NCBI RefSeq assembly: GCF_024498355.1
Contig: NZ_CP101833.1
Span: forward strand, 1,655,001 to 1,719,000
DNA: 64,000 bases
Source of the DNA: Bacillus pumilus
GTDB taxonomy: Bacteria; Bacillota; Bacilli; Bacillales; Bacillaceae
Direction: 5' to 3'
In this document: one piece after another, positions 8,730 to 19,415 of the stretch
Numbering within the stretch: position 1 is the stretch's first letter
How the letters are laid out: each line of letters starts with the position of its first letter
Program-made: the position numbers and the translations under genes
Notes under the pieces: model-generated
The model's input: the letters and a program-made list of their open reading frames with translations, nothing else
The model's database searches: none
What the model was told of the DNA's origin: nothing

Positions 8730-9794
8730 ATGTGTGGAACGATGAAAGCGATTGTTAAAAAAGAAAGCGCTTACGGAGCGGTGTTGATAGACATGCCGAT
8801 TCCAGAAATCAATGATCATGAAGTATTGATCCAGGTGAAAGCCACATCGATATGCGGAACAGATGTGCATATTTATAATTGGGATGATTGGGCAAAGGGA
8901 AGGGTCAAAGCACCTTACATTTTCGGACACGAATTTACAGGGGAAGTTGTCAAAGTGGGTAAACAAGTCTCACGTGCAAAAGTAGGGGATTTTGTATCGG
9001 CTGAGACGCATATTGTATGTAATCAGTGCTATATGTGTTTAACAGGACAGCAGCATTTGTGCAGTGAAACGAAAATTTTAGGGGTAGACATTGATGGCTG
9101 TTTTGCTGAATATGTCAAAGTACCTGCACAAAATCTGTGGCACAATCCAGCTCAAATGCCAGTAGAGCTTGCATCCATTCAAGAGCCGCTTGGAAATGCA
9201 GTTCATACGGTTTTGCACACACCTGTTTCAGGTAAAGCAGTGGCGATTTTTGGCTGCGGACCCATTGGTTTAATGGCCATCGCAGTCGCAAAAGCCTCTG
9301 GGGCTGTCCAAGTGTTTGCCGTTGATAAAAATGAATACAGGCTTGAGCTTGCAAGGAAAATGGGCGCAGACCATATCGTGGATATCGGAAAAGATGATCC
9401 TGTTGCGATGATTAAGCAGCTCACGCGAATGGAAGGGGCAGACGTGATGTGTGAGATGTCAGGACACCCAGTGGCGATTCATCAAGCACTCGAAGCTTGT
9501 GCAAATGGAGGGAAAGTCAATATACTGAGTTTGCCAGAAAGGCCAGTGACAATTGACATTACGAATCAAATTGTTTTTAGGGGATTAACCGTTCAAGGGA
9601 TCACGGGGAGAAAAATGTTTGAAACGTGGCGTCAAGTATCTGAGCTTTTAAGAACGAATACAATTGATGTACAGCCGGTTGTCACCCATACGCTGCCATT
9701 TGAAGATTTCGAAAAGGGGTTTGAACTCATGAGAAATGGTACATGCGGAAAGGTCGTGCTTATGATGCCATCATATCAAAGGGGGAAGAAATGA
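8730..9794 (+). CDS. tdh: L-threonine 3-dehydrogenase
   Basis: Tdh oxidises L-threonine to 2-amino-3-ketobutyrate with NAD+; Kbl then cleaves the product. The zinc-type MDR protein shows ICGTDVHIYNWD, GHEFTGEV, the structural zinc cysteines in CNQCYMCLTGQQHLC and the Rossmann GCGPIGLMAI. The frame is also open from a TTG at 8721, but AAAGGGG at 8714-8720 is best spaced for ATG 8730 (354 residues); ATG 8742 is a further option. The stop overlaps the ATGATGA that opens kbl, so the pair is a translationally coupled operon. Confidence 0.96.
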   Translation: MCGTMKAIVKKESAYGAVLIDMPIPEINDHEVLIQVKATSICGTDVHIYNWDDWAKGRVKAPYIFGHEFTGEVVKVGKQVSRAKVGDFVSAETHIVCNQCYMCLTGQQHLCSETKILGVDIDGCFAEYVKVPAQNLWHNPAQMPVELASIQEPLGNAVHTVLHTPVSGKAVAIFGCGPIGLMAIAVAKASGAVQVFAVDKNEYRLELARKMGADHIVDIGKDDPVAMIKQLTRMEGADVMCEMSGHPVAIHQALEACANGGKVNILSLPERPVTIDITNQIVFRGLTVQGITGRKMFETWRQVSELLRTNTIDVQPVVTHTLPFEDFEKGFELMRNGTCGKVVLMMPSYQRGKK

Positions 9795-10972
9795 TGAAAG
9801 AATTCACGTATTTACAAGATGAATTAGAAACAATGAAGCAGCAAGGCACCCACCAAACGCTCAAAGAGATTGACTCAAAACAATCATCCGTGGTCACATT
9901 AAATGACCAATCCGTTATACAACTCTCCTCAAATAATTACTTAGGCCTCACCTCGCATCCACGGCTGATGAAAGCAGCGAAAGAGGCGATTGATGAATTT
10001 GGTGCTGGGACAGGATCCGTACGAACCATTGCCGGTACAATGACGATGCATGAACGTCTTGAAAAAAAGATCGCTGCATTTAAGAAGACAGAGGCAGCCC
10101 TTGTGTTTCAGTCAGGTTTTACGACCAACCAAGGGGTCTTATCAAGTATCTTAACAAAAGATGATATTGTGATTTCAGATGAGCTCAATCATGCCTCGAT
10201 CATCGATGGCATTCGATTAACAAAGGCAGATAAAAAAGTATACGCCCATTCCAATATGGAAGAGCTTGAGAAAATTTTAAAAAAATCTATGAATTACCGC
10301 GCCCGGCTTATCGTAACAGATGGTGTGTTCTCGATGGATGGAGATATTGCACCGCTTCCTGAGATTGTGAGACTTGCAGAAGCATATGACGCATTTGTAA
10401 TGGTTGACGATGCGCATGCGTCAGGAGTACTTGGCGAAAATGGACGCGGGACAGTCAACCATTTTAAACTCGACGGAAGAGTGCACATTCAGGTTGGGAC
10501 ACTTAGTAAGGCTGTCGGTGTGCTAGGCGGCTACGTGGCTGGTTCTGCGGTTTTAATCGACTACTTAAAGCATAAAGCAAGACCGTTTTTATTCAGCACC
10601 TCACATCCACCAGCTGTGACAAGAGCGTGTGAAGAAGCAATTGAAGTACTGTTAGACGAACCAGAGCGAATTGATACGCTTTGGGAAAACGCTTCCTATT
10701 TTAAAGAAAAGGTCATCAATCTGGGATTTCAGGTTGCACCAACAGAGACACCGATTATTCCGATGATGATTGGAGACGAGGCACTTACTTTCCGTTTTTC
10801 AAAGGCATTAATAGAGCGAGGTGTCTTTGCTCAGGGCATAGCCTTCCCAACTGTGGCCAAAGGAAAAGCGAGAATTAGAGCCATCATCACAGCAGAGCAC
10901 ACAAAAGAAGAACTTGACCGTGCACTGACAATCATTGAAGAAGAAGCGAAAAAACTGAACATTCTTGATTGA
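9794..10972 (+). CDS. kbl: 2-amino-3-ketobutyrate CoA ligase (glycine C-acetyltransferase)
   Basis: A PLP enzyme of the alpha-oxoamine synthase family, 392 residues, that converts 2-amino-3-ketobutyrate plus CoA to glycine and acetyl-CoA. The PLP lysine is in VGTLSKAVGVLGGY; VDDAHASGVLG and FSTSHPPA are also present. ATG 9791 and ATG 9794 are adjacent; the latter gives the family's MKEFTYLQDEL start. GGGGGAAG at 9781-9788 is the ribosome-binding site inside the end of tdh. It works with Tdh in threonine breakdown. Confidence 0.96.
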   Translation: MKEFTYLQDELETMKQQGTHQTLKEIDSKQSSVVTLNDQSVIQLSSNNYLGLTSHPRLMKAAKEAIDEFGAGTGSVRTIAGTMTMHERLEKKIAAFKKTEAALVFQSGFTTNQGVLSSILTKDDIVISDELNHASIIDGIRLTKADKKVYAHSNMEELEKILKKSMNYRARLIVTDGVFSMDGDIAPLPEIVRLAEAYDAFVMVDDAHASGVLGENGRGTVNHFKLDGRVHIQVGTLSKAVGVLGGYVAGSAVLIDYLKHKARPFLFSTSHPPAVTRACEEAIEVLLDEPERIDTLWENASYFKEKVINLGFQVAPTETPIIPMMIGDEALTFRFSKALIERGVFAQGIAFPTVAKGKARIRAIITAEHTKEELDRALTIIEEEAKKLNILD

Positions 10973-10999
10973 GAGAGCGTGGGCTCTCTTTTTCTTTTT
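10971..10999 (+). terminator. kbl terminator
   Basis: GAGAGAGCGTGGGCTCTCTTTTTCTTT: short stem GAGAG(C)..G(C)TCTC with a U-tract at the stop codon. Confidence 0.75.
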
Positions 11000-11068
11000 A
11001 TAAAGAGAATGGTTATGACTGTCCTGTTAAATAGGCATTTTTCATAGAAAAACCTCGTATGAATTTAT

Positions 11069-11097
11069 TTTCAATTCATAACAAAATAGTCTATACT
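11069..11097 (+). promoter_or_regulatory. Candidate miaB promoter
   Basis: TATACT (11092-11097) with a weak -35 TTTCAA 17 bases upstream (11069-11074); the miaB start is 37 bases further on. Confidence 0.5.
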
Positions 11098-11133
11098 GTA
11101 GGGTGGAGCTTGGTTTGAAAGGAGTACAAATTC

Positions 11134-12660
11134 ATGAATGAAAAGCAGAGAAAAGCAAGCGGACAAGTAAGTTCATCGGACAAAAAATCCGAGAAGGACT
11201 ACAGCCAATATTTTGAAGCTGTTTACATTCCGCCTTCCTTAAAAGATGCAAAAAAACGGGGTAAAGAAGAAGTCGAATACAATCAATTTCAAATTGACGA
11301 GCGGTTTCAAGGGTTAGGGAACGGCCGCAAGTTTTATATTCGCACTTATGGCTGTCAAATGAATGAGCATGACACAGAGGTGATGGCTGGTATTTTTATG
11401 GCGCTTGGCTATGAACCAACAAACTCTACTGAAGATGCGAATGTCATCCTATTAAACACCTGCGCCATTCGTGAGAATGCTGAAAACAAAGTGTTTGGAG
11501 AGCTTGGTCATTTAAAAGCATTAAAACGTGAAAAGCCAGATTTGATCTTAGGTGTCTGTGGATGTATGTCACAAGAAGAATCTGTCGTCAACCGTATTTT
11601 GAAAAAACACCCATTTGTTGACTTGATTTTTGGAACGCACAACATTCACCGCTTGCCGGAGCTTTTATCTGAATGTTACCTTTCAAAAGAAATGGTCATC
11701 GAGGTTTGGTCGAAGGAAGGGGATGTCATTGAAAACCTTCCAAGAGCCCGCCAAGGTAAAATCAAAGGCTGGGTGAATATTATGTACGGCTGTGATAAGT
11801 TCTGTACATACTGTATCGTACCTTACACACGCGGCAAGGAAAGAAGCCGCCGGCCAGATGAAATTATTCAAGAGGTAAGACGTTTAGCGGCAGAAGGATA
11901 TAAGGAAATTACCCTTCTTGGTCAAAACGTGAATGCGTATGGAAAAGATTTTGAAGACATGGAATACGGTCTTGGCCATCTCATGGATGAGCTGCGTAAA
12001 ATCGATATTCCGCGTATCCGTTTTACAACAAGTCATCCGCGTGACTTTGATGACCATTTAATTGAGGTGCTTGCAAAGGGCGGCAACCTGCTCGATCATA
12101 TTCACTTGCCAGTTCAATCAGGAAGTTCTTCTGTGCTGAAACTCATGGCGAGAAAATATGACCGTGAACGTTACCTTGATCTTGTGCGCAAAATCAAAGA
12201 AGCGATGCCAAATGCTTCCCTGACAACAGACATTATCGTTGGGTTCCCAAATGAAACAGATGAGCAGTTTGAAGAAACCCTTTCCCTCTATCGTGAGGTG
12301 GAGTTTGATGCGGCTTATACGTTCATTTACTCTCCAAGAGAAGGAACACCAGCAGCCAATATGAAAGACAATGTCCCAATGCGTGTGAAAAAAGAACGTC
12401 TTCAGCGCCTGAATGCACTCGTGAATGAAATTTCCGCGAAAAAAATGAAGGAATATGAAGGGCAGACTGTCGAAGTATTAGTAGAGGGTGAAAGTAAAAA
12501 TAATCCTGAGATCCTAGCCGGATATACAAGTAAAAGCAAGCTTGTGAATTTTAAAGCACCAAAAGAAGCGATTGGCAACATCGTCAAAGTGAAAATCACA
12601 CAAGCGAAAACTTGGTCTCTTGACGGAGAAATGGTTGGAGAAGCTATCGAGGTGAATTAA
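11134..12660 (+). CDS. miaB: tRNA-2-methylthio-N6-dimethylallyladenosine synthase (MiaB)
   Basis: A radical-SAM methylthiotransferase that adds the methylthio group to i6A37 in tRNAs reading U-starting codons. The 508-residue protein has the UPF0004 domain with [11 protein letters not shown] and [10 protein letters not shown], the radical-SAM cysteines in [14 protein letters not shown] near residue 218, and a C-terminal TRAM domain. The GAAAGGAG site fixes the start. The long hydrophilic N-terminal extension (about 65 residues) is usual for Bacillus. Its substrate is made by MiaA, encoded at 28.7 kb. One base separates the stop from ricA's start. Confidence 0.97.
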   Translation: MNEKQRKASGQVSSSDKKSEKDYSQYFEAVYIPPSLKDAKKRGKEEVEYNQFQIDERFQGLGNGRKFYIRTYGCQMNEHDTEVMAGIFMALGYEPTNSTEDANVILLNTCAIRENAENKVFGELGHLKALKREKPDLILGVCGCMSQEESVVNRILKKHPFVDLIFGTHNIHRLPELLSECYLSKEMVIEVWSKEGDVIENLPRARQGKIKGWVNIMYGCDKFCTYCIVPYTRGKERSRRPDEIIQEVRRLAAEGYKEITLLGQNVNAYGKDFEDMEYGLGHLMDELRKIDIPRIRFTTSHPRDFDDHLIEVLAKGGNLLDHIHLPVQSGSSSVLKLMARKYDRERYLDLVRKIKEAMPNASLTTDIIVGFPNETDEQFEETLSLYREVEFDAAYTFIYSPREGTPAANMKDNVPMRVKKERLQRLNALVNEISAKKMKEYEGQTVEVLVEGESKNNPEILAGYTSKSKLVNFKAPKEAIGNIVKVKITQAKTWSLDGEMVGEAIEVN

Positions 12661-12661
12661 A

Positions 12662-13096
12662 ATGACGCTTTATTCAAAGAAAGAGATTGTCGAGCGCGCA
12701 AGAGAGCTCGCTAAAATGATTTCTGAAACAGAAGAAGTTGATTTCTTCAAGAAAGCAGAAGCACAAATCAATGAAAATACAAAAATTTCGACGATCATTA
12801 ATCAAATTAAGGCGCTTCAAAAACAAGCAGTAAATTTAAAGCATTACGGCAAACACGAAGCCTTAAAGCAAGTCGAAGAAAAAATCGATGCCCTGCAAGA
12901 AGAACTGGATGAAATCCCAGTGATTCAAGAATTCAAAGAATCACAAATTGAGGTCAATTCCCTGCTTCAGCTTGTAGCGCACACGATTTCTAATCAAGTA
13001 ACGGATGAAATCATTCTTTCAACCGGCGGAGACCTATTATTAGGAGAAACCGGTTCAAAAGTGAAAAACTCATCACCAAGTTGCTCCATTAAATGA
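12662..13096 (+). CDS. ricA: RicA (YmcA), subunit of the RicAFT complex
   Basis: A 144-residue helical YlbF/YmcA family protein. RicA forms a complex with RicF and RicT that stimulates RNase Y-dependent mRNA processing and promotes competence, sporulation and biofilm formation (knowledge from B. subtilis). It starts 2 bases after the miaB stop and shares its transcript. Its partner nuclease gene rny is in the same window. The C-terminal tail after GGDLLLGETG is short and variable. A perfect terminator follows. Confidence 0.95.
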   Translation: MTLYSKKEIVERARELAKMISETEEVDFFKKAEAQINENTKISTIINQIKALQKQAVNLKHYGKHEALKQVEEKIDALQEELDEIPVIQEFKESQIEVNSLLQLVAHTISNQVTDEIILSTGGDLLLGETGSKVKNSSPSCSIK

Positions 13097-13124
13097 GAAA
13101 ACCCCGCACCTGCGGGGTTTTTTG
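13094..13124 (+). terminator. miaB-ricA terminator
   Basis: AAAACCCCGCA-cc-TGCGGGGTTTTTTG hairpin overlapping the ricA stop. Confidence 0.95.
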
Positions 13125-13223
13125 TTACCTTTTTTTGAAACAATTTAAGAATGGAATTCCCCGCTCTACTTCAAGGCTTCATCAACCTAAATCTCTCACA
13201 CTCCAACTTTTCCAATTTTCAAG

Positions 13224-13252
13224 GCAAGTTTATGGGCGACCATGCATACACT
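13224..13252 (+). promoter_or_regulatory. Candidate sigma-E promoter of cotE
   Basis: CATACACT (13245-13252) fits the sigma-E -10 box CATAYAHT, with a poor -35 around 13224-13230. cotE is sigma-E/sigma-K controlled in B. subtilis. The rest of the 259-base ricA-cotE gap holds no supported gene. Confidence 0.4.
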
Positions 13253-13355
13253 GAAACAGAAATGAATTTAATTGAACATGAAGCTCAAAATCGTGACACA
13301 CTAGACGAATGCCCAGCATAAGATAAAACGATCAAGAACAAGGAGGCATGCCGGA

Positions 13356-13901
13356 ATGTCTGAATACAGAGAGATTATTACAAAAGCGGTGGTTGCAAAA
13401 GGGAGGAAATTCACCCAAAGCACACACACCATTTCTCCATCGCAAAAACCAACCAGCATCCTAGGTGGTTGGATCATTAATCATAAGTATGATGCTGAAA
13501 AGGTCGGTAAAACTGTTGAGATTGAAGGAACATTTGATATTAACGTGTGGTATTCATATGCTGACAACACGAAAACAGAAGTGGTCACAGAACGTGTGAA
13601 ATATGTAGACATCATCAAACTGAGATATAAAGATAAAAATTTCCTTGATGATGAACACGAAGTGATTGCGAAAGTGTTGCAGCAGCCCAACTGCTTAGAG
13701 GTGACCATTTCTCCTAATGGCAATAAAATTGTCGTTCAGGCAGAGCGTGAATTCATTGCTGAAGTGGTAGGAGAAACAAAAATTGTCGTAGAGGTCAATT
13801 CAAGCTGGAAAGAAAAAGATGATCACGAGTGGGAAGAAGAAGTGGATGAGGAGTTAGAGGATATTCATCCAGAATTCCTAGCAGGTGATCCAGAAGAGTA
13901 A
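13356..13901 (+). CDS. cotE: Spore outer coat morphogenetic protein CotE
   Basis: CotE is the scaffold on which the outer spore coat assembles. The 181-residue protein begins [20 protein letters not shown] and ends with a strongly acidic tail (about residues 155-181), both typical. AAGGAGGCATGCC lies before the ATG. It is transcribed alone, between the ricA terminator and its own hairpin, ahead of mutS as in B. subtilis. Confidence 0.97.
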   Translation: MSEYREIITKAVVAKGRKFTQSTHTISPSQKPTSILGGWIINHKYDAEKVGKTVEIEGTFDINVWYSYADNTKTEVVTERVKYVDIIKLRYKDKNFLDDEHEVIAKVLQQPNCLEVTISPNGNKIVVQAEREFIAEVVGETKIVVEVNSSWKEKDDHEWEEEVDEELEDIHPEFLAGDPEE

Positions 13902-13907
13902 TAGATG

Positions 13908-13937
13908 ACTAGGGCGCATATCTCCCTAGTTTTTTTG
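13908..13937 (+). terminator. cotE terminator
   Basis: ACTAGGG-cgcatatct-CCCTAGT followed by seven T. Confidence 0.9.
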
Positions 13938-13970
13938 TGCCTCGATCTAGGGAAAAAAGGTGCTTTTTTA

Positions 13971-13979
13971 TGCTATAAT
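13971..13979 (+). promoter_or_regulatory. Extended -10 promoter of mutS-mutL
   Basis: TGCTATAAT is an extended -10 box (TGN plus TATAAT); no convincing -35 is present at the right distance. Confidence 0.6.
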
Positions 13980-14025
13980 GTAAGATGGTATGAATTCGAA
14001 AGTGATATAGTGAGGGATTAGAAAT

Positions 14026-16602
14026 ATGGCAAGTTATACGCCCATGATACAGCAATATTTAAAGATCAAGGCAGATTATCAAGATGCCTTTTTATTTTTT
14101 CGCTTAGGCGATTTTTATGAGATGTTTTTTGATGACGCAAAAGAAGCGGCACAAGAGCTAGAAATTACGTTAACAAGCAGAGACGGCGGGACGATTCCAA
14201 TGTGCGGCGTCCCTTACCATTCTGCTTCTGCATACATAGAACAGTTGATTTCAAAGGGCTACAAAGTCGCCATTTGTGAACAGGTGGAAGATCCTAAAAC
14301 GGCAAAAGGTGTGGTCAAAAGAGAAGTTGTTCAACTGATTACACCAGGGACGGTCATGGATGGCAAAGGGCTGAGTGAAAATGAGAACAACTTCATTGCG
14401 TCTGTTTCCAGCTTTCAAAATGGGTACGGCCTTGCGCTTTCCGATTTATCAACAGGAGAAAACATGGCTGCTTTCATCGATCGATTAGATGAGGTTGTGT
14501 CTGAAATTTATTCTGTCGGTGCAAAGGAAATTGTGGTTTCAAAGCAGCTGGATGAGGAAACAGTGAAGACCCTTAAAGAGCGCTGTCATGCAACGATTTC
14601 ATACGAAGATAGCGGCCAATTAATGGATGAAGCTGAACCGCTCGTTTCCCACCTTGACGAAAATCTGAGATCAGCATTTTTAACGCTATATGCCTACTTA
14701 AGAAGAACGCAAAAAAGAAGTCTTGATCACCTTCAGCAAGTTCAAGTGTTTGAGCTTGAACAAACGATGAAAATTGATCTTTACTCAAAGCGAAATCTTG
14801 AATTAACAGAAACGATCCGTTCAAAAAGCAAAAAGGGCTCTTTATTATGGCTGCTAGATGAAACAAAAACAGCGATGGGCGGAAGACTGCTCAAGCAATG
14901 GATCGATCGGCCGCTCATTCGCCTTTCGCAAATTGAGGAACGCCAGGAAATGGTGCAAATTCTCATGGATCATTTCTTTGAACGAGAGGATCTGCGTGAA
15001 CGATTAAAGCAAGTATATGATCTTGAGCGTCTAGCAGGCCGCGTGGCATTTGGAAATGTGAATGCCCGCGATCTCATTCAGCTGAAGGAATCCTTAAAAC
15101 AAGTACCGGCCATTAAAGAGCTCGTCCATTCACTGCCAGAGGAAATGGCGAAATCAAGAGCGAATGATATTGACCCTTGTGGTGACTTGCTTGATTTATT
15201 AGAAGATGCTCTTTATGAGAATCCGCCGATGACGTTAAAAGAAGGTAATTTGATTAAAGATGGCTACAATGCAAAATTAGATGAATATCGTGATGCCAGC
15301 CGAAACGGTAAGGACTGGATTGCACGGCTTGAACAGCAAGAAAGAGAATATACCGGCATTCGTTCCTTAAAAGTCGGTTTTAATAAAGTATTTGGTTATT
15401 ATATCGAAGTGACCCGGGCGAATACACATCTGCTGGAAGAGGGCCGTTATGAAAGAAAACAAACCCTTGCCAATGCAGAGCGGTATATCACACCTGAATT
15501 GAAAGAAAAAGAAGCCCTTATTCTTGAGGCAGAATCAAATATTAGCGAATTGGAATATGAACTATTTTCAGCTCTTAGGGAACAAGTGAAAACATATATT
15601 CCTAGATTACAGCTGCTCGCAAAACAAATGAGTGAGCTGGATGCGCTGCAATGCTTTGCGACTGTCAGTGAAAAACGCCGTTATGTCCGTCCGGAATTCT
15701 CAGAGGATGAGGTGGATGTCATTGATGGCCGTCACCCTGTCGTTGAAAAAGTGATGGATCACCAGGAGTATGTGCCGAATGACTGCCATATGGGAAGAGG
15801 CAGACAAACCTTGCTTATTACGGGACCGAATATGTCAGGGAAAAGCACGTATATGAGACAAATGGCGCTCATCTCGATTCTTGCGCAAATTGGCTGTTTT
15901 GTGCCGGCATCAAAGGCGACCCTTCCGATTTTTGATCAAATCTTTACACGTATTGGTGCGGCAGATGATTTGATTTCAGGTCAAAGTACTTTTATGGTAG
16001 AAATGCTCGAAGCAAAAAATGCGATGGTGCATGCAACGAAAAACAGTTTGATTTTATTTGATGAGATTGGACGCGGGACAAGCACCTATGATGGAATGGC
16101 TCTTGCACAGGCGATCATTGAATTTGTTCATGATCATATTGGTGCCAAAACCCTCTTCTCCACACATTACCATGAGCTTACGGTACTTGAGTCTCAATTA
16201 AGTGAGCTGAAGAATGTCCATGTACGAGCTGAAGAGCATGAAGGAACGGTCGTTTTCTTACATCAAATCAAAGAAGGTGCAGCTGACAAAAGCTATGGCA
16301 TTCATGTAGCGCAGCTTGCTGAATTGCCTGATGCCATCATTGATAGAGCCCAGACGATCTTAACGGAGCTTGAGAGCGGATCACATGAAGTGATTCCGCA
16401 CGTGGACCCAGCTCCAAAAACAGAAAAGCCCGAGGAGAAGCAGCAGCTTTCTTTCTTTGAAGTGGAAGAAAAACCGCAAACAAAAGCCCTCCTCAAAAAC
16501 AAAGATCAAGCGGTGATCGACGAATTAAAGTCATTTAATGTAATGGATATGACACCACTGGAAGCCATGACAAAGCTCTATGAATTGCAAAAGAAATTAT
16601 AA
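14026..16602 (+). CDS. mutS: DNA mismatch repair protein MutS
   Basis: MutS recognises base mismatches and small loops and recruits MutL. The 858-residue protein has the mismatch-binding motif within [14 protein letters not shown] near residue 28-40, the Walker [11 protein letters not shown] near 598, Walker [14 protein letters not shown], and a C-terminal region with a beta-clamp-like QQLSFF motif. Full family length. It is the first gene of a two-gene operon with mutL, 21 bases apart. Confidence 0.98.
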   Translation: MASYTPMIQQYLKIKADYQDAFLFFRLGDFYEMFFDDAKEAAQELEITLTSRDGGTIPMCGVPYHSASAYIEQLISKGYKVAICEQVEDPKTAKGVVKREVVQLITPGTVMDGKGLSENENNFIASVSSFQNGYGLALSDLSTGENMAAFIDRLDEVVSEIYSVGAKEIVVSKQLDEETVKTLKERCHATISYEDSGQLMDEAEPLVSHLDENLRSAFLTLYAYLRRTQKRSLDHLQQVQVFELEQTMKIDLYSKRNLELTETIRSKSKKGSLLWLLDETKTAMGGRLLKQWIDRPLIRLSQIEERQEMVQILMDHFFEREDLRERLKQVYDLERLAGRVAFGNVNARDLIQLKESLKQVPAIKELVHSLPEEMAKSRANDIDPCGDLLDLLEDALYENPPMTLKEGNLIKDGYNAKLDEYRDASRNGKDWIARLEQQEREYTGIRSLKVGFNKVFGYYIEVTRANTHLLEEGRYERKQTLANAERYITPELKEKEALILEAESNISELEYELFSALREQVKTYIPRLQLLAKQMSELDALQCFATVSEKRRYVRPEFSEDEVDVIDGRHPVVEKVMDHQEYVPNDCHMGRGRQTLLITGPNMSGKSTYMRQMALISILAQIGCFVPASKATLPIFDQIFTRIGAADDLISGQSTFMVEMLEAKNAMVHATKNSLILFDEIGRGTSTYDGMALAQAIIEFVHDHIGAKTLFSTHYHELTVLESQLSELKNVHVRAEEHEGTVVFLHQIKEGAADKSYGIHVAQLAELPDAIIDRAQTILTELESGSHEVIPHVDPAPKTEKPEEKQQLSFFEVEEKPQTKALLKNKDQAVIDELKSFNVMDMTPLEAMTKLYELQKKL

Positions 16603-16623
16603 TGTAACGTGAGGTGAGCAGAA

Positions 16624-18525
16624 ATGGCAAAGATTATTCAGTTATCCGATGACCTATCAAATAAAATTGCTGCTGGTGAAGTGGTCGAACGGCCGGCTTC
16701 TGTCGTAAAGGAGCTTGTGGAAAATGCGATCGATGCAAGTAGTACAGTCATTGAAATCGATGTAGAAGAAGCAGGTCTTTCTTCTATTAGAATCATTGAT
16801 AATGGTGTTGGAATCGATGCTGAAGATTGTAGGCTCGCCTTCCAGCGCCATGCAACGAGTAAAATCAAAGATGAAAATGATTTGTTCCGTGTCAGAACAC
16901 TAGGCTTTAGGGGAGAGGCGCTGCCAAGTATCGCGTCCGTCTCTCACCTAGAAATGAAAACAAGTACCGGTGAAGGAGCTGGAACGCACTTAGCCCTCCA
17001 AGGCGGGAAGATCATTTCAGAGAAAAAAACCTCTGGCCGTCGCGGCACCGAAATTGTGGTCACCAACTTATTTTATAATACGCCAGCCCGATTAAAATAC
17101 ATGAAAACCGTTCATACAGAGCTTGGCAATATATCGGATGTCGTTAACCGAATTGCACTTGCTCATCCAGAAGTATCGATTCGCTTGCGTCATCAAGGGA
17201 AAGTCTTGCTTCAGACAAATGGAAACGGAGATGTACGGCATGTGCTTGCGTCCATTTATGGAACGGCTGTGGCGAAAAAAATGCTGCCACTTCACGTACA
17301 ATCACTTGATTTTGAAGTGAAAGGGTATATTTCCTTACCAGAAGTGACGAGAGCATCGCGGAATTATATGTCTTCTGTTGTAAACGGCAGATATGTCAAG
17401 CATTTCCCGCTCGTGAAAGCCATCCATGAAGGGTATCACACGCTGCTTCCGATCGGTCGCCATCCGATTACATTTATTGAGATGAAGATGGACCCCATTC
17501 TAGTGGATGTGAACGTGCACCCGTCAAAACTTGAAGTGAGACTTAGTAAAGAACAGGAACTTCATGAGCTGATCAAACAAGGAATTAAGGAAGTGTTTCA
17601 AAAGCAGCAGCTCATTCCAAGTGCTTCAGTGCCAAAAAAAGCACCAATGCCAGCTGTGAAAAATGAGCAGCAATCCTTAATCTTCGATTCAAAACAAGCA
17701 AATACAGGCCGAACGGAAACACCTATATCCTATCAGCCGGTCCCGATCGAATCGGTTGTATATGAGACCAATCAAAATGAAACATACGGGCTGCCTGAGC
17801 TGGAAAGTACGGAAGCGTCATTACAAGTATCGTATGAAAAAAAGCCAGCTGCGAGCGTTCATGTAGAGGAATCGGCGGCTTCTCTTGAACATGAGGAGGC
17901 TGTGCTGAAAGAAGATGAAGCCGAAAACATTTCAGAAAATGAACGCGTCCCTGTCATGTATCCCATCGGTCAAATGCACGGCACATATATTTTGGCTCAA
18001 AATGAACGAGGGCTTTATATTATCGATCAGCATGCGGCTCAGGAGCGAATCAAGTATGAGTATTATCGTGAGAAAGTAGGAGAGATCGAACAGGAAGTGC
18101 AAGAAATGCTCGTCCCATTAACATTCCACTACTCGAAAAACGATATGCTGATTATTGAAGAGCATAAAGAGATACTAACGAAAGTGGGTGTCTTCTTAGA
18201 GCCTTTCGGTTCAGGAAGCTACATTGTTCGGTCGCATCCGCAGTGGTTTCCAAAAGGGGAAGAGGCTGAACTAATCGAAGAGATTATTCAACAAGTGCTG
18301 GATGAGAAGCGTGTAGATATCAAGAAACTGAGAGAAGAAGCGGCGATCATGATGAGCTGCAAAGGTTCTATTAAAGCAAATCGCCATTTGCGTCATGATG
18401 AAATCAAAGCCTTATTAGATGAACTCCGGCAAACGAAGGACCCATTCACATGTCCGCACGGCCGGCCGATCATCATTCATCACTCCACGTATGAAATGGA
18501 GAAAATGTTTAAACGGGTCATGTGA
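16624..18525 (+). CDS. mutL: DNA mismatch repair endonuclease MutL
   Basis: MutL couples mismatch recognition to strand incision. The 633-residue protein has the GHKL ATPase motifs [26 protein letters not shown] and [12 protein letters not shown] in the N-terminal half, a variable linker (about 340-440), and in the C-terminal dimerisation domain the endonuclease motif [12 protein letters not shown] near 467, plus [12 protein letters not shown] and CPHGRP. The endonuclease motif shows this is the self-nicking type, as expected in a lineage without MutH. GTGAGGTGAGCAGAA precedes the ATG. Confidence 0.98.
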   Translation: MAKIIQLSDDLSNKIAAGEVVERPASVVKELVENAIDASSTVIEIDVEEAGLSSIRIIDNGVGIDAEDCRLAFQRHATSKIKDENDLFRVRTLGFRGEALPSIASVSHLEMKTSTGEGAGTHLALQGGKIISEKKTSGRRGTEIVVTNLFYNTPARLKYMKTVHTELGNISDVVNRIALAHPEVSIRLRHQGKVLLQTNGNGDVRHVLASIYGTAVAKKMLPLHVQSLDFEVKGYISLPEVTRASRNYMSSVVNGRYVKHFPLVKAIHEGYHTLLPIGRHPITFIEMKMDPILVDVNVHPSKLEVRLSKEQELHELIKQGIKEVFQKQQLIPSASVPKKAPMPAVKNEQQSLIFDSKQANTGRTETPISYQPVPIESVVYETNQNETYGLPELESTEASLQVSYEKKPAASVHVEESAASLEHEEAVLKEDEAENISENERVPVMYPIGQMHGTYILAQNERGLYIIDQHAAQERIKYEYYREKVGEIEQEVQEMLVPLTFHYSKNDMLIIEEHKEILTKVGVFLEPFGSGSYIVRSHPQWFPKGEEAELIEEIIQQVLDEKRVDIKKLREEAAIMMSCKGSIKANRHLRHDEIKALLDELRQTKDPFTCPHGRPIIIHHSTYEMEKMFKRVM

Positions 18526-18538
18526 CCAATGAGAAAAA

Positions 18539-18553
18539 GCGCTCTTAGAGCGC
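18539..18553 (+). terminator. mutL terminator hairpin, first copy (without U-tract)
   Basis: GCGCTCTTAGAGCGC, a perfect 15-base palindrome 13 bases after the mutL stop. The repeat element begins directly after it, so the U-tract is missing here. An identical palindrome with six T is at 18730-18750. Confidence 0.7.
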
Positions 18554-18729
18554 TCAGCGTGTAGACAAACCCTCGCATTCGGTTGTCACTCCTGCGTGCC
18601 AGTGCTCACGAATGTCAAATTCGCTCTGGTACCCGTCCTTACTAGACTTCAAGGGTTTTCATATCACGCTGAAAAGAAGACAAAGAGCTAAAATAATCTT
18701 TATTTTAGCTCTTTGTGAAAAATCTGAAG
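18554..18729 (-). repeat. Structured intergenic repeat, copy B (inverted)
   Basis: Reverse complement of the core at 1983-2100: it begins CAGCGTGTAGACAAACC and ends at TCACGCTG (18671), then the element's hairpin follows (ACAAAGAGCTAAAATA / TATTTTAGCTCTTTGT, 18680-18716). Orientation is opposite to mutL. It separates the two copies of the mutL terminator hairpin. Confidence 0.85.
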
Positions 18730-18752
18730 GCGCTCTTAGAGCGCTTTTTTAT
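18730..18752 (+). terminator. mutL terminator, second copy with U-tract
   Basis: GCGCTCTTAGAGCGC followed by TTTTTTATTT. It lies next to the stop of the convergent gene at 18753. Confidence 0.85.
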
Positions 18753-19289
18753 TTAGCATCCACAAGGATTTGGCGGTGTGACGACAACTGGTCGTTTGTT
18801 AATATCAATCGTATCTTCTGCATAAAATGTGGAACCAATGCTGATTGCACGATTTTCTGCGCGGAATGTATATGTACCTGCCGCAGGGAGTATTTTATGT
18901 GAAAGCTGTAATGTATATTGCGAACTTCCAAATAAATCAAATCTAGCTGGAATGCGGACTGTTTTTCCGCTATTCAAAATGTAGCTGTCTTTTAATGCTT
19001 TTCCGTTAAAGATGTCTTTTGTTGTGGCTTGAAAGCCTGCAGGCAATGTAAACTCAATTGCACCGATACTTAAGACTGAATTTGGTCGGTATGTCAGCTC
19101 AATGTCAGAAAAAGACCATTCCTGCTTACTTGCTCCTGTAATTTTCGCATAAAGTGCAGCTGGCCTTGCATTGGTCGAAGCTTTGCCTTCCTCCGTCTTG
19201 GCTCCTTCAGCGGATGCGGCAAGCGGTAGCGATAGTGCCATGACCAGTGTAAGCATCCCCATCATTAAGATTGTCCATGTTTTTTTCAT
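18753..19289 (-). CDS. Secreted protein of unknown function, C-terminal PNPCGC
   Basis: The 178-residue product begins with a clear Sec signal peptide (MKKTWTILMMGMLTLVMALS, cleavage likely after ASA near residue 27). The mature part looks beta-rich, with aromatic and Thr/Ser patches, and ends in a Pro-rich tail with two cysteines (PPNPCGC). I recognise no family. The AAGGGGGAAGGAAG site is strong, so translation is likely real. The gene is convergent with mutL. Its upstream region has a 12-bp-arm inverted repeat over the -10 box, suggesting repressor control. A surface or spore-associated role is possible but unproven. Confidence 0.75.
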   Translation of the reverse strand: MKKTWTILMMGMLTLVMALSLPLAASAEGAKTEEGKASTNARPAALYAKITGASKQEWSFSDIELTYRPNSVLSIGAIEFTLPAGFQATTKDIFNGKALKDSYILNSGKTVRIPARFDLFGSSQYTLQLSHKILPAAGTYTFRAENRAISIGSTFYAEDTIDINKRPVVVTPPNPCGC

Positions 19290-19310
19290 TTCTTCCTTCC
19301 CCCTTGGTTG

Positions 19311-19352
19311 ATTATAGGTAAATAATAGATAATAACATCCATTATTTACCTA
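19311..19352 (-). promoter_or_regulatory. Promoter -10 box and inverted-repeat operator of the 18753 gene
   Basis: On the minus strand TATAAT lies at 19311-19316. It abuts a perfect inverted repeat TAGGTAAATAAT (19315-19326) / ATTATTTACCTA (19341-19352) with a 14-base loop. No good -35 is seen. Confidence 0.5.
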
Positions 19353-19415
19353 CAAGATTACCATATTCCTATATGTCATTAAATGGTATATTGTACCCTT
19401 ATTTTGTCTATTTGT

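Noticed and set aside
13151..13321. 56-codon open frame (MEFPALLQGFINLNL...) between ricA and cotE
   Set aside because: No ribosome-binding site, no recognisable family, and a sigma-E-like cotE promoter lies inside it.
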